Assembly: GCF_019468565.1 (NCBI RefSeq)
Contig: NZ_CP080521.1
Location: forward strand, 186,001 to 250,000
DNA: 64,000 bases
From: Pseudonocardia sp. DSM 110487
GTDB taxonomy: Bacteria > Actinomycetota > Actinomycetes > Mycobacteriales > Pseudonocardiaceae
Direction: 5' to 3'
Part shown: piece by piece, positions 33,308-41,703 of the stretch
Layout of the letters: the number at the start of each line of letters is the position of its first letter
Numbering within the stretch: position 1 is the first letter of the stretch
Translations under genes and position numbers: made by a program
The notes under the pieces: generated by a model
What the model was told of the DNA's origin: nothing
Databases searched by the model: none
The model's input: only the letters and a program-made list of their open reading frames with translations

Positions 33308-33583
33308 ATGACTGTTACGGGGATCATCACCGCCATCATCATCGGCGCCATCATCGGGTTCGTCGGCCGCCTCGTGGCGCCGGGGAAGCAGAACATCCCG
33401 ATCTGGCTGACCATCCTGGTCGGGATCGTGGCGGCCTTCATCGGCACGTGGATCGCAGGCCTGTTCGGCGTCGCCGACACCGGCGGCATCGACTGGATCG
33501 AGCTGATCCTGCAGGTCGTCGTGGCCGCGATCGGTGTCACCGTCGTCGCCGGTGTCTACGGCAGGCGCGGCGTCACCCGCTGA
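33308..33583 (+). CDS. GlsB/YeaQ/YmgE-family small membrane protein
   Basis: This 91-residue protein has three hydrophobic helices and the family signature IIGAIIGFVGRLVAPGKQNI. These transglycosylase-associated proteins are induced under stress in many bacteria; their molecular role is unclear. The ATG at 33308 follows GAGTCGGGAGCACGG. A strong terminator follows. Confidence 0.87.
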   Translation: MTVTGIITAIIIGAIIGFVGRLVAPGKQNIPIWLTILVGIVAAFIGTWIAGLFGVADTGGIDWIELILQVVVAAIGVTVVAGVYGRRGVTR

Positions 33584-33593
33584 CCCCGTCGCA

Positions 33594-33624
33594 GGCCCGG
33601 TCCCGACCAGTTCGGGGCCGGGCC
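33594..33624. terminator. Bidirectional terminator
   Basis: A 12-bp stem, GGCCCGGTCCCG with CGGGGCCGGGCC (one T-G pair), and a seven-base loop lie between the GlsB-like gene end (33583) and the end of the convergent aminotransferase (33633). Confidence 0.75.
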
Positions 33625-33632
33625 GCCTTCGG

Positions 33633-34685
33633 CTATTCCTGGAACGCCCGCGCGGCCGCGAGGAACGCGTCGTTCTCCTCGGGCGTCGACACCGTGACGC
33701 GCACGCCGTCGGGGTGGAACGGGCGTACGACGACCTTGTGGTCGAGGCAGTGCGCCGCGAACGGGGCGGTTCGCTCGCCGAGGGCGAGCCACACGAAGTT
33801 GGACTGCGTCTGCGGCACCGTGAAGCCGGCGGCGAGCAGGGCGTCGCGCACCCGGACCCGCTCCTCGATCACGTCGGCGCAGCTCGCGAGCAGCACCTCC
33901 TCGTCGTCGAGCGCCGCGACGGCGGCGGCCTGCGCCATCGAGCTCACGCTGAACGGCGAGCAGACCTTGCGCAGCGCCGTCGCCACCTCCGGCGACCCGA
34001 TCGCGTACCCGACGCGCAGCGCCGCCAGCCGGTAGGCCTTCGAGAACGTGCGGAGCACCACGAGGTTGGGGTGGACGTCGATCAGGTCCATGCCGTCCAC
34101 GGCGTCCGGGTCGGTGACGTACTCGTGGTACGCCTCGTCCAGCGCCACCAGCACGTTCCGCGGGACGGCAGCGAGCAGGCGCTCCAGCTCCGCGCGGGTG
34201 ACCACGGTGCCCGTCGGGTTGTTCGGGCTGCAGACGAACACGAGCCGCGTGCGCGGCCCCACAGCGGCGACCATCGCGTCGACGTCGTGGCGGAACTCGG
34301 CGTCGATCGGGACGGTACGGATCGTCGCCCCGCCGATCTGCGTGACGATCGGGTACGCCTCGAACGAGCGCCATGCGAACACGACCTCGTCCTCGGGCTC
34401 CCGGCAGGTGGCCTGCACCAGTTGCTGGCACAGGCTCACGGAGCCGCAGCCCACGGCGATCCGCTCCGGTGCGACGCCCCGAGCCTCCGCCAACCGCGCC
34501 GTCAGGCCTGCGACGGCCAGATCGGGGTAGCGGTTGCCGCTCGTCGCGGCCTCAGCGATCGCGGCGAGCATCCGCGGGGTGGGAGGGAGGGCGACCTCGT
34601 TGCTCGCCAGCTTGATCGCGCCCGGGATGGTCTTCCCGGGCACGTAGGCCGGCAGGCTGTCGAGGTCCGGGCGGATCTGCGTCAT
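33633..34685 (-). CDS. hisC2: HisC2-type histidinol-phosphate/aromatic aminotransferase
   Basis: The 350-residue class II PLP enzyme starts at ATG 34685 (MTQIRPDLDSLPAYVPGK). It has LASNEVALPP, the cofactor contact FVCSPNNPTGTV, VALDEAYHEYV and the PLP lysine in FSKAYRLAALRVGYA. Rv3772 (HisC2/Pat) is the same length and belongs to the neighbourhood of the galactan genes at the other end of this window. It transfers amino groups to phenylpyruvate or imidazole-acetol phosphate. A dienelactone hydrolase-like gene diverges at 34747. Confidence 0.87.
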   Translation of the reverse strand: MTQIRPDLDSLPAYVPGKTIPGAIKLASNEVALPPTPRMLAAIAEAATSGNRYPDLAVAGLTARLAEARGVAPERIAVGCGSVSLCQQLVQATCREPEDEVVFAWRSFEAYPIVTQIGGATIRTVPIDAEFRHDVDAMVAAVGPRTRLVFVCSPNNPTGTVVTRAELERLLAAVPRNVLVALDEAYHEYVTDPDAVDGMDLIDVHPNLVVLRTFSKAYRLAALRVGYAIGSPEVATALRKVCSPFSVSSMAQAAAVAALDDEEVLLASCADVIEERVRVRDALLAAGFTVPQTQSNFVWLALGERTAPFAAHCLDHKVVVRPFHPDGVRVTVSTPEENDAFLAAARAFQE

Positions 34686-34746
34686 GAACGTCACCGTAAC
34701 CGTGCCCGAGGCCGCCGACTTCACCCAGCCGTGACACCCTGGTTCC

Positions 34747-35445
34747 ATGACCGAGATCCGCACCGAGACCGTCCCTCTGGTCGACGGCAGTGCGCTGCGA
34801 CTCACCGTCGCAGAACCGGTCAGCGCGATCCGCGGGGGGATCGTGGTGCTGCACGAGGCGCGGGGTGTCACCGACTCGGTACGCGGCATCGTGCACGGCC
34901 TCGCCGCGGACGGCTGGCTCGCCGTCGCCCCACATCTCTATCACCGTGACGGTGCCGATGAGCTCGACGGCGCCGACGAGGAGGTTCAGCAACAGGTCGA
35001 CCGGCTCGAGGGCGAGCAGGTGATGGCCGACACCGACACGGCGTTCGGGTGGCTCGCCGAGCACGGCGTCACCCCCGACCTGATGGGGGTGATCGGGTTC
35101 GACCTCGGTGGCTCCGTAGCGCTGCTCGTGGCCGCGAAACGCACGCTCGGTGCCGCCATCACGGTGGCGGGCGACCGGGTGGCCGCGACCCCGGCCACCG
35201 GGCTGCCCGCGCTGGTCGACGCCGCCCCCGGCCTCACCTGCCCGTGGCTGGGCATCTACGGCGAGGTCAACGGCGGCGGGCCGGACCCGGAGGTCATCCG
35301 GCTGCGGGACGCCGCCGCGTCGTCGCAGGTCGCCACGGACGTCGTCGTCTACCCGCGCCGCGGCCACCGATTCGACGACGACCCGGACGTGGCCGCCGAC
35401 GCCTGGCAGCGCACCCTCAACTGGTTCGACTCCCACCTGCGCTGA
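34747..35445 (+). CDS. Dienelactone hydrolase-family protein with Asp at the nucleophile
   Basis: The 232-residue alpha/beta hydrolase has IVVLHEARGVTDSVRGIVHG, the usual DLH oxyanion region with Glu, and a C-terminal YPRRGHRFDDDPDVAADAWQ with the catalytic His. The nucleophile elbow reads GVIGFDLGGSVALLV, so the Cys of the normal GFCxGG is D119. It may be inactive as a dienelactone hydrolase or use aspartate as haloalkane dehalogenases do; either is inference. The aacS gene starts 55 bases downstream. Confidence 0.8.
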   Translation: MTEIRTETVPLVDGSALRLTVAEPVSAIRGGIVVLHEARGVTDSVRGIVHGLAADGWLAVAPHLYHRDGADELDGADEEVQQQVDRLEGEQVMADTDTAFGWLAEHGVTPDLMGVIGFDLGGSVALLVAAKRTLGAAITVAGDRVAATPATGLPALVDAAPGLTCPWLGIYGEVNGGGPDPEVIRLRDAAASSQVATDVVVYPRRGHRFDDDPDVAADAWQRTLNWFDSHLR

Positions 35446-35500
35446 TCCACCACCCGGGACGCCTCTGGCGCGGGCGGACCTCGGAATGCATGCTGCGCGT

Positions 35501-37462
35501 ATGACCGGCGCCGAGGCCCCCGACGTCCTGTGGACCCCCGACCCCGACCACCACGGTCCGCTGGCCGAGTTCACCGACTGGGTGCGCGAGCACCGAGGCG
35601 TCGACGCTCCCGACTACGCCGCGCTGCACGCCTGGTCGGTGGACGACCAGGCCGGATTCTGGTCGGCGGTGGCCGAGTTCCTCGGCGTCCGGTTCCACGA
35701 GCAGCCGCATGCCGTGCTCGGCCGCACCGAGATGCCGGGTGCCGAGTGGTTCCCCGGGGCCACGCTGAACTACGCCGAGCACGCACTCGCGCCCGGCGCC
35801 GACGCCGATCTCGCGGTCGTCTTCGCCCGGGAGGACGGTGTCGAGCGCGAGGTGACGCGCGGAGAGCTGCGCGACCTCGTCGGCCGTGCGCGCGCCGGGC
35901 TCGTGCGCGCCGGGGTCGGCCGGGGTGACCGCGTCGTCGCGCTGGCGCCCAACAGCGTCGAAACCCTCGTCACGTTCCTGGCCGCGGCCAGCCTCGGCGC
36001 CATCTGGTCGTCCTGCTCGCCGGACTTCGGGGCCAGGGCGGTGCACGACCGGTTCGCGCAGATCGAGCCGAAGGTCCTGCTGGCCGTCGACGGCTACGTC
36101 TACGGAGGCAAGCGGTTCGACGTCCGGAGCACCGTGCAGCAGCTGCGGGAGAAGCTGCCCACCCTCGCCGCCACCGTGCTGGTGCCGTACCTGGACGAGA
36201 CCGCCACGCTCGACGGCGCCGTCCCGTGGGCCGAGTTCACCGGTGCCCCGGGTGAGCTCGCGTTCGAACCGGTGCCGTTCGACCACCCGCTGTGGGTGCT
36301 CTACTCGTCCGGCACGACCGGCCTGCCGAAGGGCATCGTGCACGGCCACGGCGGCATCGTGCTGGAGCACCTCAAGGCGCTCCGGTTGCAGATGGAGCTC
36401 GGGCCGGGGGAGCGGTTCTTCTGGTTCACCACCACCGGCTGGATGATGTGGAACCTCCTCATCGGCAGCCTTCTCGTCGAAGCGACAGTGATCCTCTACG
36501 ACGGCAACCCCGGCTACCCCGACCTCGGCGCGCTGTGGCGGCTCGCCGAGCGGCACCGGGTCACGTACTTCGGCACGTCCGCCCCGTTCATCCAGGCGAG
36601 CCTCAAGGCCGGGCTGCGCCCCCGCGACCAGTTCGACCTGGGCGGGCTGCGCGCCCTCGGCTCAACGGGCGCCCCGCTGTCCGCCGAGGGGTTCCGCTGG
36701 GTCGGCGACGCTGTCGGCGAGCACGTGCAGATCTGCTCGGTGTCCGGCGGCACCGACGTGTGCGCCGCGTTCGTGGGCTCCGCGCCGAACGTGCCGGTGT
36801 GGCTGGGTGAGATCAGCTGTGCCTCGCTCGGGGCCGCCGTCGTCGCCTACGACGAGAAGGGGCAGGAGCTCGTCGACGAGGTCGGGGAGCTCGTGATCAC
36901 CCGGCCGATGCCGTCGATGCCGGTGATGTTCTGGAACGACCCCGACGGCACCCGGCTGCGCGAGGCGTACTTCGACGAGTTCCCCGGCGTGTGGCGGCAC
37001 GGTGACTGGGTGCGCCGCACGCCGCGCGGGTCGTTCGTCATCTACGGACGCAGCGACTCCACGCTCAACCGCGGCGGCGTGCGGATGGGCACGGCCGACT
37101 TCTACGCCGTGGTCGAGGGCTTCGAGCAGGTCATGGACTCGCTGGTGATCGACACCACCGAGCTCGGCGCCCGCGACGAAGGAGCCCTGCTCTGCTTCCT
37201 CGTCCTCGCAGAAGGAACCTCGCTCGACGACGTGGAGCCCGCCCTGCGCCGTGCCCTGCGCACCGAGCTGTCGCCCCGCCACGTCCCGGACCGGTTCGTG
37301 GTGGTCGAGGCGATCCCCCGCACGCTCAACGGGAAGAAGTGCGAGGTACCGGTCAAGAAGATCCTCGCCGGCACGCCACCGGAGCGCGCCGTGAGCCGCG
37401 GCGCCCTCCAGAACCCGGACGCCCTCGGCCCCTTCCTCGCCCTCGCGACCGGGGGGTCGTGA
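35501..37462 (+). CDS. aacS: Acetoacetyl-CoA synthetase
   Basis: This 653-residue ANL adenylating enzyme starts at ATG 35501 (35486 is also in frame). The ATP loop is YSSGTTGLPKG near residue 268. The AacS-type N-terminus has the motifs FWSAVAEFLGVRF and WFPGATLNYAEHAL, with C-terminal GRSDSTLNRGGVRMGT and the catalytic lysine in NGKKCEVPVKKIL. It activates acetoacetate (or related short ketoacids) to the CoA thioester for carbon recovery or polymer synthesis. It has no partner genes here. Confidence 0.88.
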   Translation: MTGAEAPDVLWTPDPDHHGPLAEFTDWVREHRGVDAPDYAALHAWSVDDQAGFWSAVAEFLGVRFHEQPHAVLGRTEMPGAEWFPGATLNYAEHALAPGADADLAVVFAREDGVEREVTRGELRDLVGRARAGLVRAGVGRGDRVVALAPNSVETLVTFLAAASLGAIWSSCSPDFGARAVHDRFAQIEPKVLLAVDGYVYGGKRFDVRSTVQQLREKLPTLAATVLVPYLDETATLDGAVPWAEFTGAPGELAFEPVPFDHPLWVLYSSGTTGLPKGIVHGHGGIVLEHLKALRLQMELGPGERFFWFTTTGWMMWNLLIGSLLVEATVILYDGNPGYPDLGALWRLAERHRVTYFGTSAPFIQASLKAGLRPRDQFDLGGLRALGSTGAPLSAEGFRWVGDAVGEHVQICSVSGGTDVCAAFVGSAPNVPVWLGEISCASLGAAVVAYDEKGQELVDEVGELVITRPMPSMPVMFWNDPDGTRLREAYFDEFPGVWRHGDWVRRTPRGSFVIYGRSDSTLNRGGVRMGTADFYAVVEGFEQVMDSLVIDTTELGARDEGALLCFLVLAEGTSLDDVEPALRRALRTELSPRHVPDRFVVVEAIPRTLNGKKCEVPVKKILAGTPPERAVSRGALQNPDALGPFLALATGGS

Positions 37463-37516
37463 ACCCGCTGGACCCACCCATGTACTCTGATGTCCGCTGG
37501 AGGCCGAGAGGCCCCG

Positions 37517-37606
37517 GGAGGCTTCGCCTAGTCTGGTCTATGGCGCCGCACTGCTAATGCGGTTTGGGGTCACCCCCCATCCCGGGTTCAAATCCCGGAG
37601 CCTCCG
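37517..37606 (+). tRNA. tRNA-Ser (anticodon GCT)
   Basis: This 90-base gene has acceptor stem GGAGGCT/AGCCTCC, anticodon stem CCGCA/TGCGG around CTGCTAA with GCT at 37553-37555, a long variable arm and T-arm GGGTTCAAATCCCG. The discriminator is G. A TACTCT hexamer about 35 bases upstream could be its -10 box. Confidence 0.97.
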
Positions 37607-37662
37607 CGCTGGTGCGGTCGACTTCCGGGTCGGTCGCGGCATGATGTACAACTGAACAGCAC

Positions 37663-37735
37663 GCGCCCGTAGCTCAACGGATAGAGCATCTGACTACGGA
37701 TCAGAAGGTTAGGGGTTCGAATCCCTTCGGGCGCA
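37663..37735 (+). tRNA. tRNA-Arg (anticodon ACG)
   Basis: This 73-base gene has acceptor stem GCGCCCG/CGGGCGC, anticodon stem TCTGA/TCAGA around CTACGGA with ACG at 37696-37698, and T-arm AGGGGTTCGAATCCCTT. The discriminator is A. It is followed by a strong terminator and an integrase N-terminal remnant, indicating past use as an attachment site. Confidence 0.97.
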
Positions 37736-37743
37736 CAGCAAGA

Positions 37744-37782
37744 ATCTCCGCCCTGACCAGCACGAACGGTCAGGGCGGAGAT
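37744..37782 (+). terminator. Strong intrinsic terminator after tRNA-Arg
   Basis: ATCTCCGCCCTGACC (37744-37758) pairs perfectly with GGTCAGGGCGGAGAT (37768-37782), with a nine-base loop, and CGTTTGT follows. The stem begins nine bases after the tRNA and marks the end of its transcript. Confidence 0.9.
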
Positions 37783-37849
37783 CGTTTGTCGGATCGGTTG
37801 TTGATCTCTGGCCACAGTCTTGGCCACGAACCTTGCTAGCTTCCGAGCC

Positions 37850-38235
37850 GTGGCAGGCACTGGGGGACCGATCGCGAGCCGCAGGCGCGGCGGGATTCGC
37901 CGGCACGGCGACGGCTGGCAGGCCCGCGTCTCGGCCTGCTCCGACCCGAGCACACGCGAGCGGATCGTCCTCTACGAGACCGTGCCGATCCCGAGGCGTA
38001 CAAGGATGCTGAGAAGGTCCTCACGCGCCCCCAGGCCGAGGCCGACGCGCTGAAGGTCGGTAGGACCAAGGCGACCGTAGGAGCGCTCCTTGAGCGCTGG
38101 ATGGCCCAGCACGAGATCGACCCGACCACGCGAATGACCTACGACGCGCAGATCCGGGCTCTACATCGTGCCGAAGCTCGGAGACGTCCCGCTGGTGCTG
38201 TTCGTCCGCGAGGCGGCCGAACGGCTCAGCGGGAC
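37850..38235 (+). pseudogene. Tyrosine recombinase (integrase) N-terminal remnant
   Basis: The reading GGPIASRRRGGIRRHGDGWQ, a typical integrase start with an arm-binding domain, continues to RERIVLYETVP. It then shifts frame to PEAYKDAEKVLTRPQAEADA, KATVGALLERWMAQHEIDP and TTRMTYDAQIR, and again to LYIVPKLGDVPLVLFVREA, where homology ends. So at least two frameshifts and loss of the catalytic domain have occurred. The tRNA-Arg(ACG) gene and terminator are just upstream. The integrase presumably belonged to an element inserted at that tRNA. Confidence 0.75.
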
Positions 38236-38558
38236 TGGGAGCGACTGCGACGGATGGTGACCGGCCGTGCCGACCATCGCTGCGAGGCGTGCCACGAGTC
38301 CACACACCTTGGCCTCGCCAACGTGCAGGGCCGGGCCGGTGAGGCGCTCGCGCACCTCCAACGGGTGACCGGCATGTCCGACGGAGAGGTATCGGGCCAC
38401 GTCGACGCGGCGAACGACGCGTTGGCTGGCGAGGACAAGCTCGGCACGGCGACACTCGAGGGTTTGCACCACAACAGCACCGCCGGTTCGGAGGATGGCC
38501 ACGCTCGGACGAAATCGGGTGTGACTCGGATCGTCCCTGCCGGACATACTCCTCTTCG
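38236..38558. other. Non-coding gap after integrase remnant
   Basis: The plus-strand frame through 38236-38520 (with HRCEACHESTHLGLANVQ) shows no start, no ribosome site and no recognised domain, and the minus-strand frame is no better. I see no gene. A CATACT hexamer about nine bases before ATG 38559 could be the -10 of a nearly leaderless promoter for the ATPase gene. Confidence 0.4.
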
Positions 38559-39764
38559 ATGCCTGACGACCCGCTCCTCACCACCCTGCTCGCTGCCGTC
38601 GCGGCCGCCCCGGCCGACGTCCCGCTGCGCCTCCACGTCGCCGAGCTCCTCATCGAACGGGATCGGCCGGGCGATGCTCTCCAACACTGCAGCCACGTGC
38701 TCGCCACGGAGCCGTCGAACGCGAGCGCGGTCGCGATGCTGGAACGCATCACGGCGCTCATGACCCAACCGGCCGAGCCCGGCCCGGCGCCCGCCGAAGG
38801 TTTCGACTGGCGGCACGCCGAGGAGCAGGTGGCCGACATCCCCGCCCTGTCCATCGAGGAGCCCGCCACCCCGTCACCGACCGTCGAGGACATCGAACGG
38901 CCGTCCGTGCGTCTTGCGGACGTCGGCGGTATGGAGCAGGTCAAGCAGCGCCTCGAGATCGCGTTCCTGGGCCCGATGCGCAACCCGGCGCTGGCCAAGG
39001 CCTTTGGCAAGAGCCTCTCCGGCGGGCTGCTGCTCTACGGCCCGCCCGGATGCGGCAAGACCTTCATCGGACGCGCGGTCGCAGGCGAGCTGGGCGCCAA
39101 CTTCTTCAACGTCGGCATCGCCGATGTGCTCGACATCTACACCGGGTCCAGCGAGCGCAACCTGGCGGGGATCTTCGCCGCGGCCCGGCGCAACGCCCCC
39201 TGCGTGCTCTTCCTCGACGAGATCGACGCGCTCGGCCAGAAGCGCGCCCACCTGAGCCACGACAGCAGCATGCGCAACACGGTCAACCAGCTGCTGAGCG
39301 AGATGGACTCGCTCGGCGGCGACAACGAGGGCGTCTTCGTCCTCGGCGCCACCAACCACCCGTGGGACATCGACAGCGCGCTGCGCAGACCCGGACGGTT
39401 CGACCGCATGCTGCTGGTGCTCCCACCCGACGCTCCCGCACGAGCCGCGATCCTGCGCTACCACCTGCGGGACCGGCCGACCTCCGGCATCGACGTCGAC
39501 CGGCTCGTCGCCGCGACGGAGCACTACTCCGGGGCCGACCTGGCCCACGTCTGCACCACGGCCGCCGAACGGGCACTGGCCGCGTCGATGCAGGCCCAGC
39601 GGCTGCAGCCGCTGACCACCGCCGACCTCGTCGCCGCGCTGGGCGAGGTGCGCCCCAGCACCGGCCCATGGTTCGCCACCGCGCGCAACGTCGTCATGTT
39701 CGCCAACACCGACGGCGGCTACGACGACCTCGCCGCCTACCTGCGCAAGCACCGCAAGCTGTGA
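38559..39764 (+). CDS. TPR-AAA+ ATPase
   Basis: In this 401-residue protein residues 1-70 form a short TPR-like helical region, followed by a linker and an AAA+ domain of the FtsH/Vps4/CDC48 type. Walker A is GPPGCGKT at 161-168, Walker B is CVLFLDEID at 215-223, and the second region of homology GATNHPWDIDSALRRPGRFD at 263-282 carries the arginine fingers. The C-terminal lid contains YSGADLAHVCTTAAERAL. No protease or DNA-binding domain is fused, so it is probably a remodelling ATPase that works through its TPRs. Its stop overlaps the next gene as GTGA. It precedes the giant surface gene and may serve it. Confidence 0.86.
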   Translation: MPDDPLLTTLLAAVAAAPADVPLRLHVAELLIERDRPGDALQHCSHVLATEPSNASAVAMLERITALMTQPAEPGPAPAEGFDWRHAEEQVADIPALSIEEPATPSPTVEDIERPSVRLADVGGMEQVKQRLEIAFLGPMRNPALAKAFGKSLSGGLLLYGPPGCGKTFIGRAVAGELGANFFNVGIADVLDIYTGSSERNLAGIFAAARRNAPCVLFLDEIDALGQKRAHLSHDSSMRNTVNQLLSEMDSLGGDNEGVFVLGATNHPWDIDSALRRPGRFDRMLLVLPPDAPARAAILRYHLRDRPTSGIDVDRLVAATEHYSGADLAHVCTTAAERALAASMQAQRLQPLTTADLVAALGEVRPSTGPWFATARNVVMFANTDGGYDDLAAYLRKHRKL

Positions 39765-40804
39765 GCGCAGAGCAGGCGGCGCAGCGGGTGGAGCACCTGC
39801 GCGGGCTCGGCCGGCTCGACGACGCCGAGCGGGTGGCACGGGAAGCCCTCGCCGCCGAACCGGAAGACCCTGGCCTCCTCGCCGAGCTGTCGGCCACCCT
39901 GCTCGCGGCCGACCGCTACGAAGAAGGGCTGGCCGCCGCCGCGGCCGCACTCGCCGGTGACCCCGACCACGAGTGGGCGTACCTGCTCTACACCACCCAC
40001 CTCTCCTGGATGGGCCGGCACGACGAGGCCGTGGAGCGGTCCGAACGGACCGTGGCGCGCGACCCCGAATCCGGGGTGGCCCACGCTCACCACGCGTTCG
40101 TGCTGAATCGGGCCGGTCACCACGAGCGGGCCCTTCCCGTCGGGCGACAGGCGGTCGAGCTCGAACCGGAAGACCCCGATCACCACGTCCTCGTCGGAGA
40201 CATCGCCGCGGATCTCAAGAAATGGCGCATCGCGCGGCAGGCATACCACGAAGCCCTCCGCATCGACCCGACCCACTTCAGCGCGCGCCACAACCTCGCC
40301 ATGCTCGACTCGGCCATGTTGCGGATCGGCCCTGCCCTGCACGGGCTGGTCGAGGCCGGTTCGATGGACCCGGGTGAGCCGGCGGTTGCGCAGAACCTGA
40401 CTGCGCTGATGTGGCGCCACCTGCTGGTCCACCTGGCGGCGCTGGGCCTGGCCGCGACGGCCGTCCTCATCTTCGGCGGCCTCGGCACCCCGGGACTGGT
40501 GGTCCGCATCCTCGCGGGTCTGTCGGTCCTCGATGTCATCACGTTCGCGTGGTGGGCGACCCGAGCGCTCCGCTCCGCGAACCGGACCGCCGTCCTCGCG
40601 ATCGCCCGCACCGAACCCGGCTACCGACTCACGCTCGCAGCGATCGGCCTGGGCCTGCTGCTCCAGCTGGGCGCCGCGATCACCGGCCTCGGCTGGTTCT
40701 CGCTGGGCGTGCTGATCATGCTCGGCGTGCTCGGCGCCGTCTTCATCAGGTTCGTCGCCCGGACCCCGAATGACGAGCCGGAGGCGCAGGCCCCACCGGG
40801 CTGA
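39761..40804 (+). CDS. TPR protein with C-terminal membrane helices
   Basis: The 347-residue protein starts at GTG 39761, inside the stop of the ATPase gene, so it is translationally coupled. Residues 1-200 hold about five TPRs (LGRLDDAERVAREALAAEPE, MGRHDEAVERSERTVARDPE, KKWRIARQAYHEALRIDPTH). The remainder has four hydrophobic helices (AALGLAATAVLIFGGLG, ILAGLSVLDVITFAWWA, LTLAAIGLGLLLQLGAAI, LGVLIMLGVLGAVFIRF). It is likely the membrane partner that docks the TPR-AAA+ ATPase. Nothing else is recognisable, and the link to the giant gene 0.9 kb downstream is inferred from position. Confidence 0.82.
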   Translation: MSAEQAAQRVEHLRGLGRLDDAERVAREALAAEPEDPGLLAELSATLLAADRYEEGLAAAAAALAGDPDHEWAYLLYTTHLSWMGRHDEAVERSERTVARDPESGVAHAHHAFVLNRAGHHERALPVGRQAVELEPEDPDHHVLVGDIAADLKKWRIARQAYHEALRIDPTHFSARHNLAMLDSAMLRIGPALHGLVEAGSMDPGEPAVAQNLTALMWRHLLVHLAALGLAATAVLIFGGLGTPGLVVRILAGLSVLDVITFAWWATRALRSANRTAVLAIARTEPGYRLTLAAIGLGLLLQLGAAITGLGWFSLGVLIMLGVLGAVFIRFVARTPNDEPEAQAPPG

Positions 40805-41703
40805 CGAAACATGGAGACTCGGGCTCTGCGGCTCGCACCGGTAAGGGTGGAACGCGTCACCCGAACGACTGCGGTGGCGAGCGTCCGCCAGGGTCGTCGT
40901 TCATCGAAGCGGTCTACTGGGCGCACCCGTGAGGCAGGACCCGGTGATGGCCGCCCACCAAGTCGTCGACGAGCTGGGCGTCCACTTCGAGACTTTGCTG
41001 GTCACTTGCTTGATCCGGTCCATCGTGGGTCCTTGCCCCAGATCGCGCGACTCCTTCCGGGTCCGCTGGAATGACACGCGGGGCTTGCGCAGTAGTTGGC
41101 GCAACCGCTTACGACGGACGCGCGCGCACCGGCCAGCCTAGATTCTCAGCTGGATGAGGAGAGCTTGCGCACGCTCCCGTCAACGGGCATCCGAGCCTGC
41201 CCGGGCGGGTGGTGGCCGTCGCGAGGATGAACTCGGTGTCCTCATCACTGATCAGGCGGGGACAGCCTCCCGCCCACTGAGGTCCAGCACGAACATTCCT
41301 TCTCCGCGCCGCTACCGGTGTACTCGGCAGCCAAGAGAATGTTCGACACCTGGCTAGGCAAAAGGTGAATCCGGTTACCGACGGCGGCTCGAGTGCCGAT
41401 CAGCTGCGGTTGTGAGGCTCCTCGAGCGCCTGAGTGTTTCCACTCAGGTCCTCCATGAGTATCCGCGGGGTGGACCTTCCTGCGCTGTCCGGCTATCGTT
41501 CAATCGTCCTTCCGGACGAGCCGTTGCTGACGTTGCGCGCCGGACCGTCGGGGGGAGAGCGGGTCGCTGCCTCGGGCGCGACGTGCGGATGTGGGAACTG
41601 ACCTTCCCGTTCGGCCGGTGTCGGCCTGTTCATCATGCGGCTGCTCTTGTTCTACTCCGCAGCTTCTTGTTCCCTGTGAACGCTTCCGAGGAGATCTGAC
41701 GTC
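40805..41703. other. 899-base leader with no convincing gene
   Basis: All frames are short, lack ribosome sites and show no family motif. The region is less GC-rich than its neighbours and includes the hairpin at 41429-41448. Small frames at 40929 (plus) and 40901 (minus) have unusual composition and could be decayed DNA. The stretch probably carries the promoter and a long 5' leader of the giant gene, whose ribosome site GAGGAG lies at about 41688-41696. Confidence 0.55.
41429..41448 (+). promoter_or_regulatory. Hairpin in the leader of the giant gene
   Basis: CCTGAGTG (41429-41436) pairs perfectly with CACTCAGG (41441-41448) around the loop TTTC, 256 bases before the giant gene's ATG. It could be an attenuator, a terminator of an upstream transcript, or an operator; no T-run follows. 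Confidence 0.4.

Noticed and set aside
38101..38763. Plus-strand frame of 220 codons with HRCEACHEST
   Set aside because: Its first part is integrase remnant in one frame and its end overlaps the ATPase gene out of frame; no start or family supports it.
40901..41141. Small overlapping frames possibly from a transposase
   Set aside because: No transposase motif, terminal inverted repeats or target duplication could be seen.
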